A stretch of 64,000 bases of DNA from F22 sp963675625 (lineage in GTDB: Bacteria; Bacteroidota; Bacteroidia; Bacteroidales; Bacteroidaceae). Positions 44,653 to 53,956 of this stretch are shown here, one piece after another; the first letter of the stretch is position 1, and each line of letters starts with the position of its first letter. Made by a program: the position numbers and the translations under genes. The notes under the pieces were generated by a model, which had not been told where the DNA came from, did not search any database, and saw nothing but the letters and a program-made list of their open reading frames with translations. The stretch is from NCBI GenBank assembly GCA_963675625.1, contig OY776497.1, forward strand, positions 1,426,001 through 1,490,000. The letters run 5' to 3'.

Positions 44653-44805
44653 TTGATTTCTTTTTTATATTTATCACTTTAAATTTTCTCAATAACATGA
44701 GGAGCAATCATGTTGAAAGGCTTTAGAAGTCGTGTGTCCACAACGACTAAGACAAGCAGCTCCTAGTATGATGTATAGTAACTTTTTTATCAGTTTCTTC
44801 TACAA

Positions 44806-46422
44806 TTATATATGTTGCTTACCTTCCTTTATTTGTATAGATTCTTTATGTTCTTTTCCCCATTTTAGATGTAGAACAAACGGAACATTTGTCTGAATAA
44901 ATATTTGAGGTCGTTCTTCTAGATTCTTTCTTTTTTGTACTTTGATGGTAACCAAACCATTTTTGCCAAATGGGTATTGACTGATACCATAACCATCGGT
45001 CAGATTGACGTCCAGGTCCATTTGTTTTTCTATGGCTACAGATCTAATTCCAAATATATTTTCAATAAGTTCTGATATAGGAACCAGTCCTGTCCATCCC
45101 ACAAAATCTTTCCGTGCCATAAAGCCTGGTTTATTTTCCTCTGGAGCATAGTATTCCCATAAAGTACCTGTTTTTTTATACACTTGAAAAACTTGGTCAT
45201 AGTGGTTGCGAGCAATTTCATATGCTAGTTTGCGATACCCTTTCTTGATCAATCCAGAAATGACCATATAGTTTGCTGGAGCCCATACTCCACCCAACCA
45301 ATATCGTCCATTAGCTTTGTACTTTGGATTATTTGCAGCAAGTGATGCAACTCTATGTGGACGGTTGAAAGTCTTAGGATTGTTCAGTTCCTCAACCATA
45401 CGATTCAATCTTTCAGGCTGTAATACATCGGTGTGTAGTACCCAGTAGGCATAGATCCCTTTTGTGGTACTCAAAGAGTTGTCAGCATATTGGTCATACA
45501 AGAACCCATCCTGATCGTTCCACATATTTGTGTTGATATAGGAAGAGAGTTGTGCTATTTCATCTTCAAAAATTTCTATTTCTTGCCATCTTTCCAAATA
45601 GAATCCCATTTTTAGAAGGATGCGCGCCATAAAGATTTGTTGAAGACATGCATCTAGCCAAATCATATGCCCATTACTGTAGATAGTATTGTATGATGAT
45701 GGAACTCGAGGCATGTTGTCCATACCAGTTCCCCAACCACTACTCCAGTAAGTTCCATTTCGCCATGTATGATTGAGCTTGAGCCATTTATAATATGCAC
45801 ACAATACAGGGAAAATTCGATTTAGCCGTTCGCCATCACCATATTGTTCGTAGTAAAGCCATTCTGCCCAAGGTAAAATATTGGGACCAGTACTGACTGG
45901 ATCATATCGTTCGAAACAATCGGCTCCATCAGCCTTGATCTCTCGGCAGATGAATCCATCTGGATGCTGTTTGGCATAAAAATTATCTAGTGTTTTTTGG
46001 AATGGGAAAAACCGCTGTCCATATCTACAAAACATAGAAATGAAGGCATTGTCCCACATAAATATATGTCCATTGTATGCTGGAGTGATATAGCTTTCCA
46101 CAAAACCTGAGCCTTTCTCAGGCTGTTGTATGTTTGAGATACCTATTTGCCAAGCTTTCCAGTACATCTTAATCTCCTCATCATGCCCATCCCAATAGGG
46201 TTGTGGTAGGACTTTCTTGGCATAGTCAAATGATTTGGGTTCGTTTCGTTCTACATGTGCTGTTCGAAAAGAATTTTCTGCGACTAATGCTTGTATTACG
46301 TACGTGTTTTTATAGGGTAGTTTATACTTCGATGATCCTGCTGAAATCGTATTTTGTCCATTTGCAACGAACGATCCTGCAAATAAACAGATGAGAGTTA
46401 AATAGTTTTTGATTGTTGCCAT
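44806..46422 (-). CDS. GH63-like exported glycosidase (trehalase-like fold)
   Basis: A 538-aa exported protein with a signal peptide (about 1-22, ending VANGQ). It has the (alpha/alpha)6 fold of GH63/GH37-type enzymes: YITPAYNGHIFMWDNAFISM (WDNA, with the acidic residue near the entrance), ERYDPVSTGPNILPWAEWLY, YWSSGWGTGMDNMPRVPSSY, GYWLGGVWAPANYMVISGLI-like RYWLGGVWAPANYMVISGLI, and KTGTLWEYYAPEENKPG (the acidic pair of TLWEYYAPE). GH63 members cleave glucose or mannosylglycerate-type linkages; here a role on alpha-gluco- or alpha-manno-side branches of glycans is likely. It lies between SusD and the ROK gene; a strong hairpin separates it from susD. Confidence 0.8.
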   Translation of the reverse strand: MATIKNYLTLICLFAGSFVANGQNTISAGSSKYKLPYKNTYVIQALVAENSFRTAHVERNEPKSFDYAKKVLPQPYWDGHDEEIKMYWKAWQIGISNIQQPEKGSGFVESYITPAYNGHIFMWDNAFISMFCRYGQRFFPFQKTLDNFYAKQHPDGFICREIKADGADCFERYDPVSTGPNILPWAEWLYYEQYGDGERLNRIFPVLCAYYKWLKLNHTWRNGTYWSSGWGTGMDNMPRVPSSYNTIYSNGHMIWLDACLQQIFMARILLKMGFYLERWQEIEIFEDEIAQLSSYINTNMWNDQDGFLYDQYADNSLSTTKGIYAYWVLHTDVLQPERLNRMVEELNNPKTFNRPHRVASLAANNPKYKANGRYWLGGVWAPANYMVISGLIKKGYRKLAYEIARNHYDQVFQVYKKTGTLWEYYAPEENKPGFMARKDFVGWTGLVPISELIENIFGIRSVAIEKQMDLDVNLTDGYGISQYPFGKNGLVTIKVQKRKNLEERPQIFIQTNVPFVLHLKWGKEHKESIQIKEGKQHI

Positions 46423-46470
46423 GATAAAGGAGTTGAGAATCTATAAATAGGCTAGACGAAGAAACAACAT

Positions 46471-46510
46471 TTCAGGAAAGATACTGTCTCCTGTATCTTT
46501 CCTGAAGTGT
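46471..46510 (-). terminator. Hairpin after susD
   Basis: Perfect 14-bp stem (46471-46484 TTCAGGAAAGATAC with 46493-46506), 8-nt loop; on the minus strand followed by ATGTTGTTTCTT. It lies 38 bp after the susD stop and 49 bp before the GH63-like start. A partial terminator that lowers expression past susCD is common in such loci. Confidence 0.7.
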
Positions 46511-46543
46511 CTTCATATAGCAATTTCCTATTACAGTTACGCT

Positions 46544-48256
46544 TTATTTAGAAGCGTATCCAGGATTTTGCTTTAGTGCACCGTTTGATTTTATCACTTG
46601 GTTGATTTCGTATGGCAATACGCTATAAGTACCATCTGGTACATAGTCTTTGGCCCCCATATTGGTCAATACAATTACACCATTATAAGTTTTGCCATTG
46701 ATTTCCATACTTTCTCCATTGACAGTATCGATTGCAGATTCAGGATCTGAACGATCGACATGTTTGATACCGTGTTTAGCTGTTTTAATCTTAGCTAGAG
46801 CATCAAGGTTCCAGTCTTCATTACCTGAAGCTGCCCAACGTTTCAAGTCCATCAAACGATCAGTAAATTCACATGCCAATTCGCATCTTCTCTCGTGCAT
46901 CAAATCGATCATGTTAGGCGATACATAATTACGTGACTCACCAGCTCGTGTTGCAATTCGATTCAAAGGTCCAGCTGCTAGTGCAGGTTTACCTTGCATA
47001 ATATAGGCTTCTGCTTTGAAAAGCAATAGCTCTGCAAATCGCATAAGAGGTAAGTTAAGATCCGTTGTTGGTCTGTTTCCATTGCTTGATACATGAATAT
47101 TGCCAATACCTACGCCATTGCTGTCTAAAGTACCGTATGCGAATGGCTCCATGTATTTTTTGAAGTGGAATCCACATTCATTATCGGCTGTAGAATAGAA
47201 TTCCTTATTGGTACCAAAATAAGTAAATTCATCTCCATATTCCATGAGTGTAGCACTACGTCGAGTATCATTATTATCATATTCTGCCCACAATTCTAGA
47301 GTTGGTTTGAAGTTACCCCAACCGTTGAATGCTCCCCAACCTTTGTTGTCTAGTACTATTCCAGGGAATATACTACCAGCATAGTTGCTACCAGATGAGT
47401 TGACAGACCAGATATATTCTTTGCTCCAGTTATTATCAATAGTGAAAACATCAGCAAAGTTGTTCAATAAACCACGACCACCTTCTGTTTCAACTTTGTC
47501 TACAAGATCTGGAATGTTATTCCATTTGCTTGCATCATATTGTGCCCAGTAGGCATAGGCCTTTACCATATAGCCATAAGCTGCATCTTTAGAAGGTCTG
47601 CCATAGTTGGCCGCATCATACTCAGTAAACCAAGGCAAATTGTCTGCTGCCAACTGCAAATCTTCCACAATGGCTTGATAATTTTCCATTACAGTTGCTT
47701 TTTGAGTTGGAATTTGCGTTTGTTGGCTATTAAGATCTGTAAAATCTTCATATCGTACATAAGGCACACCATTATCTACACGACCATATCTATATGCAAT
47801 CATGAAATGAGAGAATGCGCGCATGAAATAAGCTTCTCCAAGTGTCCGTTTTACAACATCTGTGCGCAAGTTTTCATCTATTTGCAACACATGGTAGATG
47901 ATGTTATTGGCAACAGCCATCGTTGTGTACATCTCGTTGTAGATACTTTTGATGCTTCCTTCAGTAGAGCCATCCATATGAAGGTTGGCCAGATTCATCT
48001 GAGATGATCCTCTTGTACGTGAGAAGAAAATATCATCACTTGCACCCTGTTCCCAAAACAGGTTTCGTCCCCAGGTCTCTTCAAGTCCAAGACTTACGTA
48101 TAGGCTAGCTGACGCATCTATGTAGTCTTGATCTGTTTTCCAAAAATTCTCTTCTGTAGCTTTCCCTTCATTGACAGTATCTAGCCAACCATCTGTACAA
48201 GATGATAAGAATAGACTAGCAACCGCTACAAAGCATATTTTTTTGTTTATCTTCAT
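46544..48256 (-). CDS. SusD-family glycan-binding lipoprotein
   Basis: A 570-aa surface lipoprotein that captures oligosaccharide for the SusC transporter. The lipobox LSSC ends the signal peptide (MKINKKICFVAVASLFLSSC; C20), followed by TDGWLDTVNEGKATEENFWK, typical of SusD N-termini. TPR-like helices and the conserved blocks GEAYFMRAFSHFMIAYRYGR, YGYMVKAYAYWAQYDASK, LPLMRFAELLLFKAEAYIMQ and MIDLMHERRCELACEFTDRL are present. It starts 12 bp after the SusC stop. The ligand is expected to be an alpha-mannoside from the enzymes downstream, by inference. Confidence 0.95.
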   Translation of the reverse strand: MKINKKICFVAVASLFLSSCTDGWLDTVNEGKATEENFWKTDQDYIDASASLYVSLGLEETWGRNLFWEQGASDDIFFSRTRGSSQMNLANLHMDGSTEGSIKSIYNEMYTTMAVANNIIYHVLQIDENLRTDVVKRTLGEAYFMRAFSHFMIAYRYGRVDNGVPYVRYEDFTDLNSQQTQIPTQKATVMENYQAIVEDLQLAADNLPWFTEYDAANYGRPSKDAAYGYMVKAYAYWAQYDASKWNNIPDLVDKVETEGGRGLLNNFADVFTIDNNWSKEYIWSVNSSGSNYAGSIFPGIVLDNKGWGAFNGWGNFKPTLELWAEYDNNDTRRSATLMEYGDEFTYFGTNKEFYSTADNECGFHFKKYMEPFAYGTLDSNGVGIGNIHVSSNGNRPTTDLNLPLMRFAELLLFKAEAYIMQGKPALAAGPLNRIATRAGESRNYVSPNMIDLMHERRCELACEFTDRLMDLKRWAASGNEDWNLDALAKIKTAKHGIKHVDRSDPESAIDTVNGESMEINGKTYNGVIVLTNMGAKDYVPDGTYSVLPYEINQVIKSNGALKQNPGYASK

Positions 48257-48268
48257 GATGTCTAGTAT

Positions 48269-51200
48269 TTAGAAAATTAGTTTGATTGCTACTGAATATG
48301 TTCTAGAAACTGGGTATTGTCCAGCATCCAAACCAACTCCACCAACTTCAGGATCTATACCTGAGTAATCAGTAAATGTAGCTAGATTTTCACAGCTAAA
48401 TGTGATGTCACAAGAGCTATTTCTGTCTTTGAAATAGGACAACTTTTGCAAGTAATCTGTAACGTCATATGACAAAGAAACATTCTTGATGCGTAGGAAG
48501 TCACCACTTTCAAGGTAGAAGTCAGACTCTGTACCAAAGTTGTTATTTGGATCTGACATGGTGATACGTGGCACGTCTGCACTCACCCCGTTCAAGGCTT
48601 TTAGAATTTCTCTTGATCGGTTGAAACTACTAAGTGACTCGTTGAGTGTAGAGTATTTATATGCGTTGAATAAATTTACTCCACTTACACCTTGAAGCAT
48701 CAATGCGAATGAGATTTTTTTCCATGTGAATCCAGCGTTAAGAGTATAAGTAAGGTCTGGCATAGAGTTACCCATGTATACCTTATCACCACTACCGATT
48801 GAGCCATCTCCATCATTATCAATAAATTTCAAATCTCCAGCCTTTGCATTAGGTTGAATCATTGTACCATTTTTGTTCACATATGCTTGAGCTTCTTCAT
48901 CTGTTTGGAATACCCCATCCGTTTTAATCAAATAGAAAGAGTAAAGAGGTGAACCTTCTTTTGTGCGATATGGTTCCAAATTCTTGTATGTGGCTCCTGA
49001 AGTCCATACTGGTTTATTGCCAAAGTTATCTGCACTACCGATATTGGTCACTCTATTACGAAGGGTAGATAGGTTTCCACCTACATAATAAGTGAAATCT
49101 TTACCTATTCTATCTTTCCAATTAGCAGAAATTTCAATACCACGGTTGTTTATCACACCGTCATTGACAAGCATAGGGGATATACCAATTGTTGATGGCC
49201 AGTTGGTGTCTTGGCTTTTGATAAGTCCTTTTGTATTCTTATTAAAGTAGTCAAATGACATGTCCAAGCGCTTATTGAAAAGCAATAAGTCCAGACCTAA
49301 ATCGACTTGTTCTGATGTTTCCCAAGTCAAATTTGGATTGTAACCAGTTGACAAGTATGTACCATAAGTGATTGGACTTGTTGCCCCCACTTGTCCACCT
49401 ACATCCGTGCCAATCATACGGCTAGACAACGTAGGCATGCCATATCCGTAGCTGATAGAACCTAAGTTACCGATCTTACCCCAACTAGCACGTAGCTTGA
49501 TGAGATTGATTTTGTCTGATTTAGGCATCCATGGTTCAGAAGTTATTTTCCATGCACCTGTTACTGATGGGAAATCACCATATTTGTGATTCTTAGGAAG
49601 TCTGCCTGCATAATCTCGACGCATAGACGCTGTGAAGAAATAACGATTGGCATAACTATATGATACACGTCCAACCATCGAAAAATTTCTGTCTTTGTAG
49701 TAAGCATCCTCTGGGTTGTCTACTTTGCCTGCTTGGCTGAAGTACACACGAGATGGTTCTTCACTTGAGAAATTCTGTGCACTGGCAGAGAATTGTCTAT
49801 ACTGATATTCGTTGGAGGTTGTAGATGCCATCAAGTTGATGTTGTGATCTCCAAAACGACGTTGGTATGTTGCCGTATTTTCCCAACTCCATTCTGGTTC
49901 TCTATAGCTATCGTAAGAAAGTCCATTGTTGTCCGATGGTTTACCAGCTTCTAGACGACGTGTATAGAAATAGCGTTGGAAATAATTGTTTTGCTTGTAT
50001 GTAAAGCGTGATGTAAAGTTGAATCCTTTAAAAGGTTCTATGATATCCAAGAACGTTGAAGAAGTGAACGTCGACAAATGATTGTTATTATAGGCATCAG
50101 TCAAGGTTCTAATTGGGTTTATAGCATCTCCGTGTATGTTGGAATAGTTGTCTCCATATTTATCGATATAATCGGCAGTTGCTGGAACAGTACCACTATA
50201 TGATCCATCTTTATCATACACAAAGACGTTGCGAGGCATCATCAGTGCCGACAAAATAGCACCAGATTCGGCACTTGTTGTATTGGCATCTCTTACCTTT
50301 TGGTCTTTCCAACTCAAATCTTCACGGATGCGTACATGCTTAGATATATTCCATTTAGAATTTAATCGAGCAATAATCTTTCGATTGTATGTATTCACCA
50401 AAGTTCCTTCTTGGTTGTTGTATTCCAAAGATAGGCGGTTTGAGATTTCCTCATTTCCTCCTGAAATTGCGACATTGTGACGGTGTAAAACAGCCGTTCT
50501 GAAGATCGCATCCATCCAATTGGTATTTGTATGTCCATAGACTGGATCTTCACTGATACGTGCCCAACCTACAGGTAGACTTTCGCCCGCATCTGCATAA
50601 GCTGCCTCACGCACTTTACGTTCTTCTTCCCAAGTGAGCGATTGAGGAAGGTTTGTAGCTGTAGAGATCCCCATTACTCCATTGTATTCAATTCTAGGTC
50701 GACCACTTTGTGCTTGCTTAGTAGTTACCAATATAACTCCCGCAGATCCTGCATACGCTCCATAGATAGCAGCCGATGCAGCATCTTTAAGCACTGTGAT
50801 TGATTCCACGTCGCTGATGTTGAACGATGCACCTGGCACGCCATCTACTACGTACAGCGGTGTTTCTCCATTGGGAGATCCCATACCACGGATGGTAATT
50901 GTTGGTTCAGAGCCAGTGTGTCCACCATTTGAGACAACTGTCACACCCGCAACTTGTCCTTGTAGCATCTGTGCTACATTTGATACTGGTCTTTTCTGCA
51001 ATTTGTCCATATCACCTACTGTGGCAACAGCAGCAGACAAATCACCCTTTTTCATCTCTCCATATCCCACAACAACAACTTCGTTGAGTACATGGTTGTC
51101 TTCCTGCATGACTACACGGAATGATGTTTTATTGCCTACTACTAGCTTTTGAGAGATATATCCCATGTATGAAATCTCAATTTGTGCGTTGGTAGGAACA

Positions 51201-51457
51201 GATAGAGTAAATTGACCATCTATGTTTGTGATTGTTGCTGGGTTATTTTGGCCAACAACCTGAATCGTTGCACCAATGATTGGTAGATTCTTTTCATCTA
51301 CAACAACTCCCGAGATGGTGTGTTTGTTTTGTTGAACAGCACTGACTTTTGTCGTTGCTGGAGGATTGTCAGCATTAGCTATAGCAAATTGAGGGGATAT
51401 CAAAGAATATCCGAGGGCCATAGCAGTTACACTGAGTAGTTTAAGTTTGGTACTCAT
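48269..51457 (-). CDS. SusC-family TonB-dependent oligosaccharide transporter
   Basis: A 1062-aa outer-membrane transporter. Signal peptide about 1-28, then a carboxypeptidase-regulatory-like domain (HTISGVVVDEKNLPIIGATI; about 46-120 with TNIDGQFTLSVP), the TonB box region LNEVVVVGYGEMKKGDLSAA, and a plug domain (MLQGQVAGVTVVSNGG, ITIRGMGSPNGETPLYVVDG, ITVLKDAASAAIYGAYAGSA). The barrel ends SRTYSVAIKLIF with the terminal Phe. It is the first PUL gene, but only 80 bp follow the phosphatase/PLC gene, so that gene could be co-transcribed. The 51466-51485 leader shows 16 of 20 complementary positions to candidate sRNA 1. Confidence 0.96.
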   Translation of the reverse strand: MSTKLKLLSVTAMALGYSLISPQFAIANADNPPATTKVSAVQQNKHTISGVVVDEKNLPIIGATIQVVGQNNPATITNIDGQFTLSVPTNAQIEISYMGYISQKLVVGNKTSFRVVMQEDNHVLNEVVVVGYGEMKKGDLSAAVATVGDMDKLQKRPVSNVAQMLQGQVAGVTVVSNGGHTGSEPTITIRGMGSPNGETPLYVVDGVPGASFNISDVESITVLKDAASAAIYGAYAGSAGVILVTTKQAQSGRPRIEYNGVMGISTATNLPQSLTWEEERKVREAAYADAGESLPVGWARISEDPVYGHTNTNWMDAIFRTAVLHRHNVAISGGNEEISNRLSLEYNNQEGTLVNTYNRKIIARLNSKWNISKHVRIREDLSWKDQKVRDANTTSAESGAILSALMMPRNVFVYDKDGSYSGTVPATADYIDKYGDNYSNIHGDAINPIRTLTDAYNNNHLSTFTSSTFLDIIEPFKGFNFTSRFTYKQNNYFQRYFYTRRLEAGKPSDNNGLSYDSYREPEWSWENTATYQRRFGDHNINLMASTTSNEYQYRQFSASAQNFSSEEPSRVYFSQAGKVDNPEDAYYKDRNFSMVGRVSYSYANRYFFTASMRRDYAGRLPKNHKYGDFPSVTGAWKITSEPWMPKSDKINLIKLRASWGKIGNLGSISYGYGMPTLSSRMIGTDVGGQVGATSPITYGTYLSTGYNPNLTWETSEQVDLGLDLLLFNKRLDMSFDYFNKNTKGLIKSQDTNWPSTIGISPMLVNDGVINNRGIEISANWKDRIGKDFTYYVGGNLSTLRNRVTNIGSADNFGNKPVWTSGATYKNLEPYRTKEGSPLYSFYLIKTDGVFQTDEEAQAYVNKNGTMIQPNAKAGDLKFIDNDGDGSIGSGDKVYMGNSMPDLTYTLNAGFTWKKISFALMLQGVSGVNLFNAYKYSTLNESLSSFNRSREILKALNGVSADVPRITMSDPNNNFGTESDFYLESGDFLRIKNVSLSYDVTDYLQKLSYFKDRNSSCDITFSCENLATFTDYSGIDPEVGGVGLDAGQYPVSRTYSVAIKLIF

Positions 51458-51537
51458 AGTTTACTAGTATTAAAAATCAGGTTAATAATAAATTGCTTTT
51501 TTTATCGGGTTCTACATCAAAAGAATATCATAAGGTT

Positions 51538-53484
51538 TTATTTTGTCGTATCGTTCATGCATTCCAGAATTTTATCAAAGACTTGTGTGTTTTGATACAC
51601 GCCAGTGAAATTCTGTGAACCAGGGCCATATGCATAGATTGGTACCATAATAGGAGTGTGATCATGGGTCATGTACGATCCTACTATTTCGTGTTTTTCT
51701 GTGTTTCCATCTACAATGCTTAGCCCACCAGTTTCATGATCTGCTGTGACAACAACTAGCGTTTCACCATCTTCATCTGCAAATTGGATAGCCGCTGCTA
51801 CAGCCGCATCAAAATTTAGATTCTCTAAGATAGAAGCGGGTAGTGTGTTTGCATGGCCAGCCCAGTCTATTTTTCCCCCTTCAACCATCAAGAAGAAGCC
51901 TGATTGATTCTCATGGTTTAACTTGTTGATTGATTTTGTTGTGATTGCTTTCAATAAATCGATGGTTTCAGCATTGGTTCCTTCGTTAAATTCTTGTGCA
52001 ATACAAATCGTTTTCTGTTGTGTTGTATCAATAGAATCAATATCTGTTGTGACGAGATATTGTTTTTTCAATGCTGCCATAAGATCAATACCATCTTCCC
52101 GTTTGGTCAAGACATCCATGCCCGAACCACACAGCAAATCGAGGGTACCATGAGTTAGCCAGCTAGTGATTTCATCTGCGTTGTCTCGTTCTGTCGTGTG
52201 TCCATAAAAAGTAGCAGGTGTAGCATCGGCAATATTGCTCGTTGTCACAACCCCACATTTCACTCCGTCCTGATGCAATACCTCACAGAGCGTAGGATTG
52301 ATGCTTCCATCAGGATTTGCACTGATATATCGGTTGTTGGTTTTGACTCCAGTTGCTAGCGCACTTCCACCCGCGGCAGAGTCTGTTGTGTAATAGTCTC
52401 TAGCAAAAGTTTTAATGAAGCCGATATTCTTCATTTGAAATACATTCAAATCGCCATTGACCGTATATGCAGCGCATACTTGAGCCAAGCCCATACCATC
52501 ACCAATCAACAAAATCACATTCTTTGCTTTTTTAGCTAGGCCGTCGGATGTATAGCTAGGGTGGTACACTTCGACTCCTTTGGATAGGAATTGTTTGTTT
52601 TGATTGAAGCCTTTAAAACTTGCTGTTTCTTTGTCCAATCTGGTGGCTCTAGCTATTGAGTCAGCAGAATTGTTTTCAAGGGCCAATGAGTATCTTTTAC
52701 GATCGCGATGCTCAAAAAACGCAGCACATTCTGTCGGTTCATCTGTATTGATAATATCAACCCCAATGTTGTGTAAAGTATTCCATGCAGTCACCCCATC
52801 AGGTGTGTTCCAAAATCGAATCGGTTTATGCAGTTTGTGTGCTGCATTGATTCTTCGGATAATCTTTTTTAATTCGGGCTCTTTAAGACCTCCCTTTCCA
52901 TTCCAAGATGTGTATTGCGCAAAATCATCACTAAAGAAAGCAATTCTTTTTAACTCCGCGTCGCTGTATTGGGTGTCTAGATCACCATCAAAAAAGATGA
53001 AATCAGGATATTTAGAGAAGGTGTCTGGAGAGGGAGTATTTCCTGTGATGACCACCTTTACTGCAAAAGGATTCACATGGTTATTGAATACATCAGGATG
53101 TTTTTTGAGTGTCTTGACCAGACTGTTTATTGTTGGTTTACAGCTGCTTTTGATATCAATGAGTAGCTGCATCTTATCCTTGTGGTTTTTCCAAGGGAAG
53201 TTGTTATTCAATTGATACGCTTTGAGTATAGGCTGCAAGTATAGGGTCTCAAATGTACAATTGGATGTGATGTTGTTTGCAGTATGAGCAACCTGTAGCT
53301 GGTTGTCTTTTCCCTTAAAAATATCTGCTTCTATAGAATAGATATGTTTAGAATACGCCTCGTAGAATGGAACTTCTTGCAAGTAGTCATTGTGGGAATT
53401 GATTAAAATAGGTTGCTGTGCATAACTTGTTAGACTGAATGTCCAAATTGCTATGACCAAAATAACAAGTTTGGTATGTTTCAT
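51538..53484 (-). CDS. Exported PLC-like / alkaline phosphatase fusion
   Basis: A 648-aa exported protein (signal peptide ending SYAQ at about 23). Residues about 24-270 resemble a phosphatidylinositol-specific phospholipase C / GDPD-like TIM barrel: ILINSHNDYLQEVPFYEAYS, YSIEADIFKGKDNQLQVAHT (His and Glu-x-Asp of the PLC site), and FDGDLDTQYSDAEL. Residues about 310-648 are alkaline phosphatase: NVILLIGDGMGLAQVCAAYT, YYTTDSAAGGSALATGVKTN (the nucleophile Ser of TTDSA), MVEGGKIDWAGHANTLPA and VVVTADHETGGLSIVDG. Zinc-binding His and Asp residues are in place. It would release phosphate from lipid or glycan phosphodiesters in two steps. It sits directly before susC on the same strand. Confidence 0.85.
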   Translation of the reverse strand: MKHTKLVILVIAIWTFSLTSYAQQPILINSHNDYLQEVPFYEAYSKHIYSIEADIFKGKDNQLQVAHTANNITSNCTFETLYLQPILKAYQLNNNFPWKNHKDKMQLLIDIKSSCKPTINSLVKTLKKHPDVFNNHVNPFAVKVVITGNTPSPDTFSKYPDFIFFDGDLDTQYSDAELKRIAFFSDDFAQYTSWNGKGGLKEPELKKIIRRINAAHKLHKPIRFWNTPDGVTAWNTLHNIGVDIINTDEPTECAAFFEHRDRKRYSLALENNSADSIARATRLDKETASFKGFNQNKQFLSKGVEVYHPSYTSDGLAKKAKNVILLIGDGMGLAQVCAAYTVNGDLNVFQMKNIGFIKTFARDYYTTDSAAGGSALATGVKTNNRYISANPDGSINPTLCEVLHQDGVKCGVVTTSNIADATPATFYGHTTERDNADEITSWLTHGTLDLLCGSGMDVLTKREDGIDLMAALKKQYLVTTDIDSIDTTQQKTICIAQEFNEGTNAETIDLLKAITTKSINKLNHENQSGFFLMVEGGKIDWAGHANTLPASILENLNFDAAVAAAIQFADEDGETLVVVTADHETGGLSIVDGNTEKHEIVGSYMTHDHTPIMVPIYAYGPGSQNFTGVYQNTQVFDKILECMNDTTK

Positions 53485-53547
53485 TTTATCTTAAATTTAA
53501 GGGTTACAAAAATGAAAGAATCAGCTTCTTTTCATTTCGGAACAGCG

Positions 53548-53555
53548 CAAATATA
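53548..53555 (-). promoter_or_regulatory. -7 box for phosphatase fusion / PUL promoter
   Basis: TATATTTG on the minus strand (followed by CGC) 63 bp before the phosphatase ATG. The expected -33 TTTG is not seen at 19-21 bp, so only the -7 element is supported. The stretch 53485-53640 holds no other gene. Confidence 0.45.
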
Positions 53556-53789
53556 CTGGTCTTATTTTATCCGTGTGTCGCTTATTGCGTATAAATATCG
53601 TCGTTTTGCGCAAATATGCTTAATAACATGTTTGTTGTCCAGAATTGGAAAAGAAATATACTAATTGTCATGATACGTCTGAGGACTTTCTACTGAATAT
53701 TCTGGTTCTTTACTCTCTGCTATTATTGTTTATCGGCTGTGATTTTATGCTCAACAGCTGCAAACTTCTATTTCTATCCTTTGCGTGTG

Positions 53790-53855
53790 TCGATTCAAAC
53801 GTTTGGTCCCATCGATTCAAACGTTTGAATCGATGGGACCAAACGTTTGAATCGA
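53790..53855. repeat. Perfect 66-bp palindrome with three CAAACGTTTG sites
   Basis: The two 33-nt halves (53790-53822 and 53823-53855) are exact reverse complements with no loop. Within it CAAACGTTTG occurs at 53796-53805, 53818-53827 and 53840-53849, exactly 22 bp apart; the middle copy extends to GATTCAAACGTTTGAATC. The central-CG palindrome is like LacI/PurR-family operators. It lies in the 559-bp space between a terminator (53957-53997) and the phosphatase promoter. Overlapping frames on both strands are artefacts of the symmetry. Confidence 0.95.
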
Positions 53856-53956
53856 GGCTGTAAAGCTTTAGAGAAAGAATGCCTAACCCTATGCGCACGG
53901 TATTAGTCTGTATGGAGCAACTTACTAGCTAGTATACTCATTCAGTAAGTAGATAG

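Noticed and set aside
53645..53898. Overlapping frames on both strands at the 66-bp palindrome
   Set aside because: Both translate the same VWSHRFKRLNRWDQTFES stretch because the DNA is its own reverse complement. This is a symmetry artefact, not a gene.
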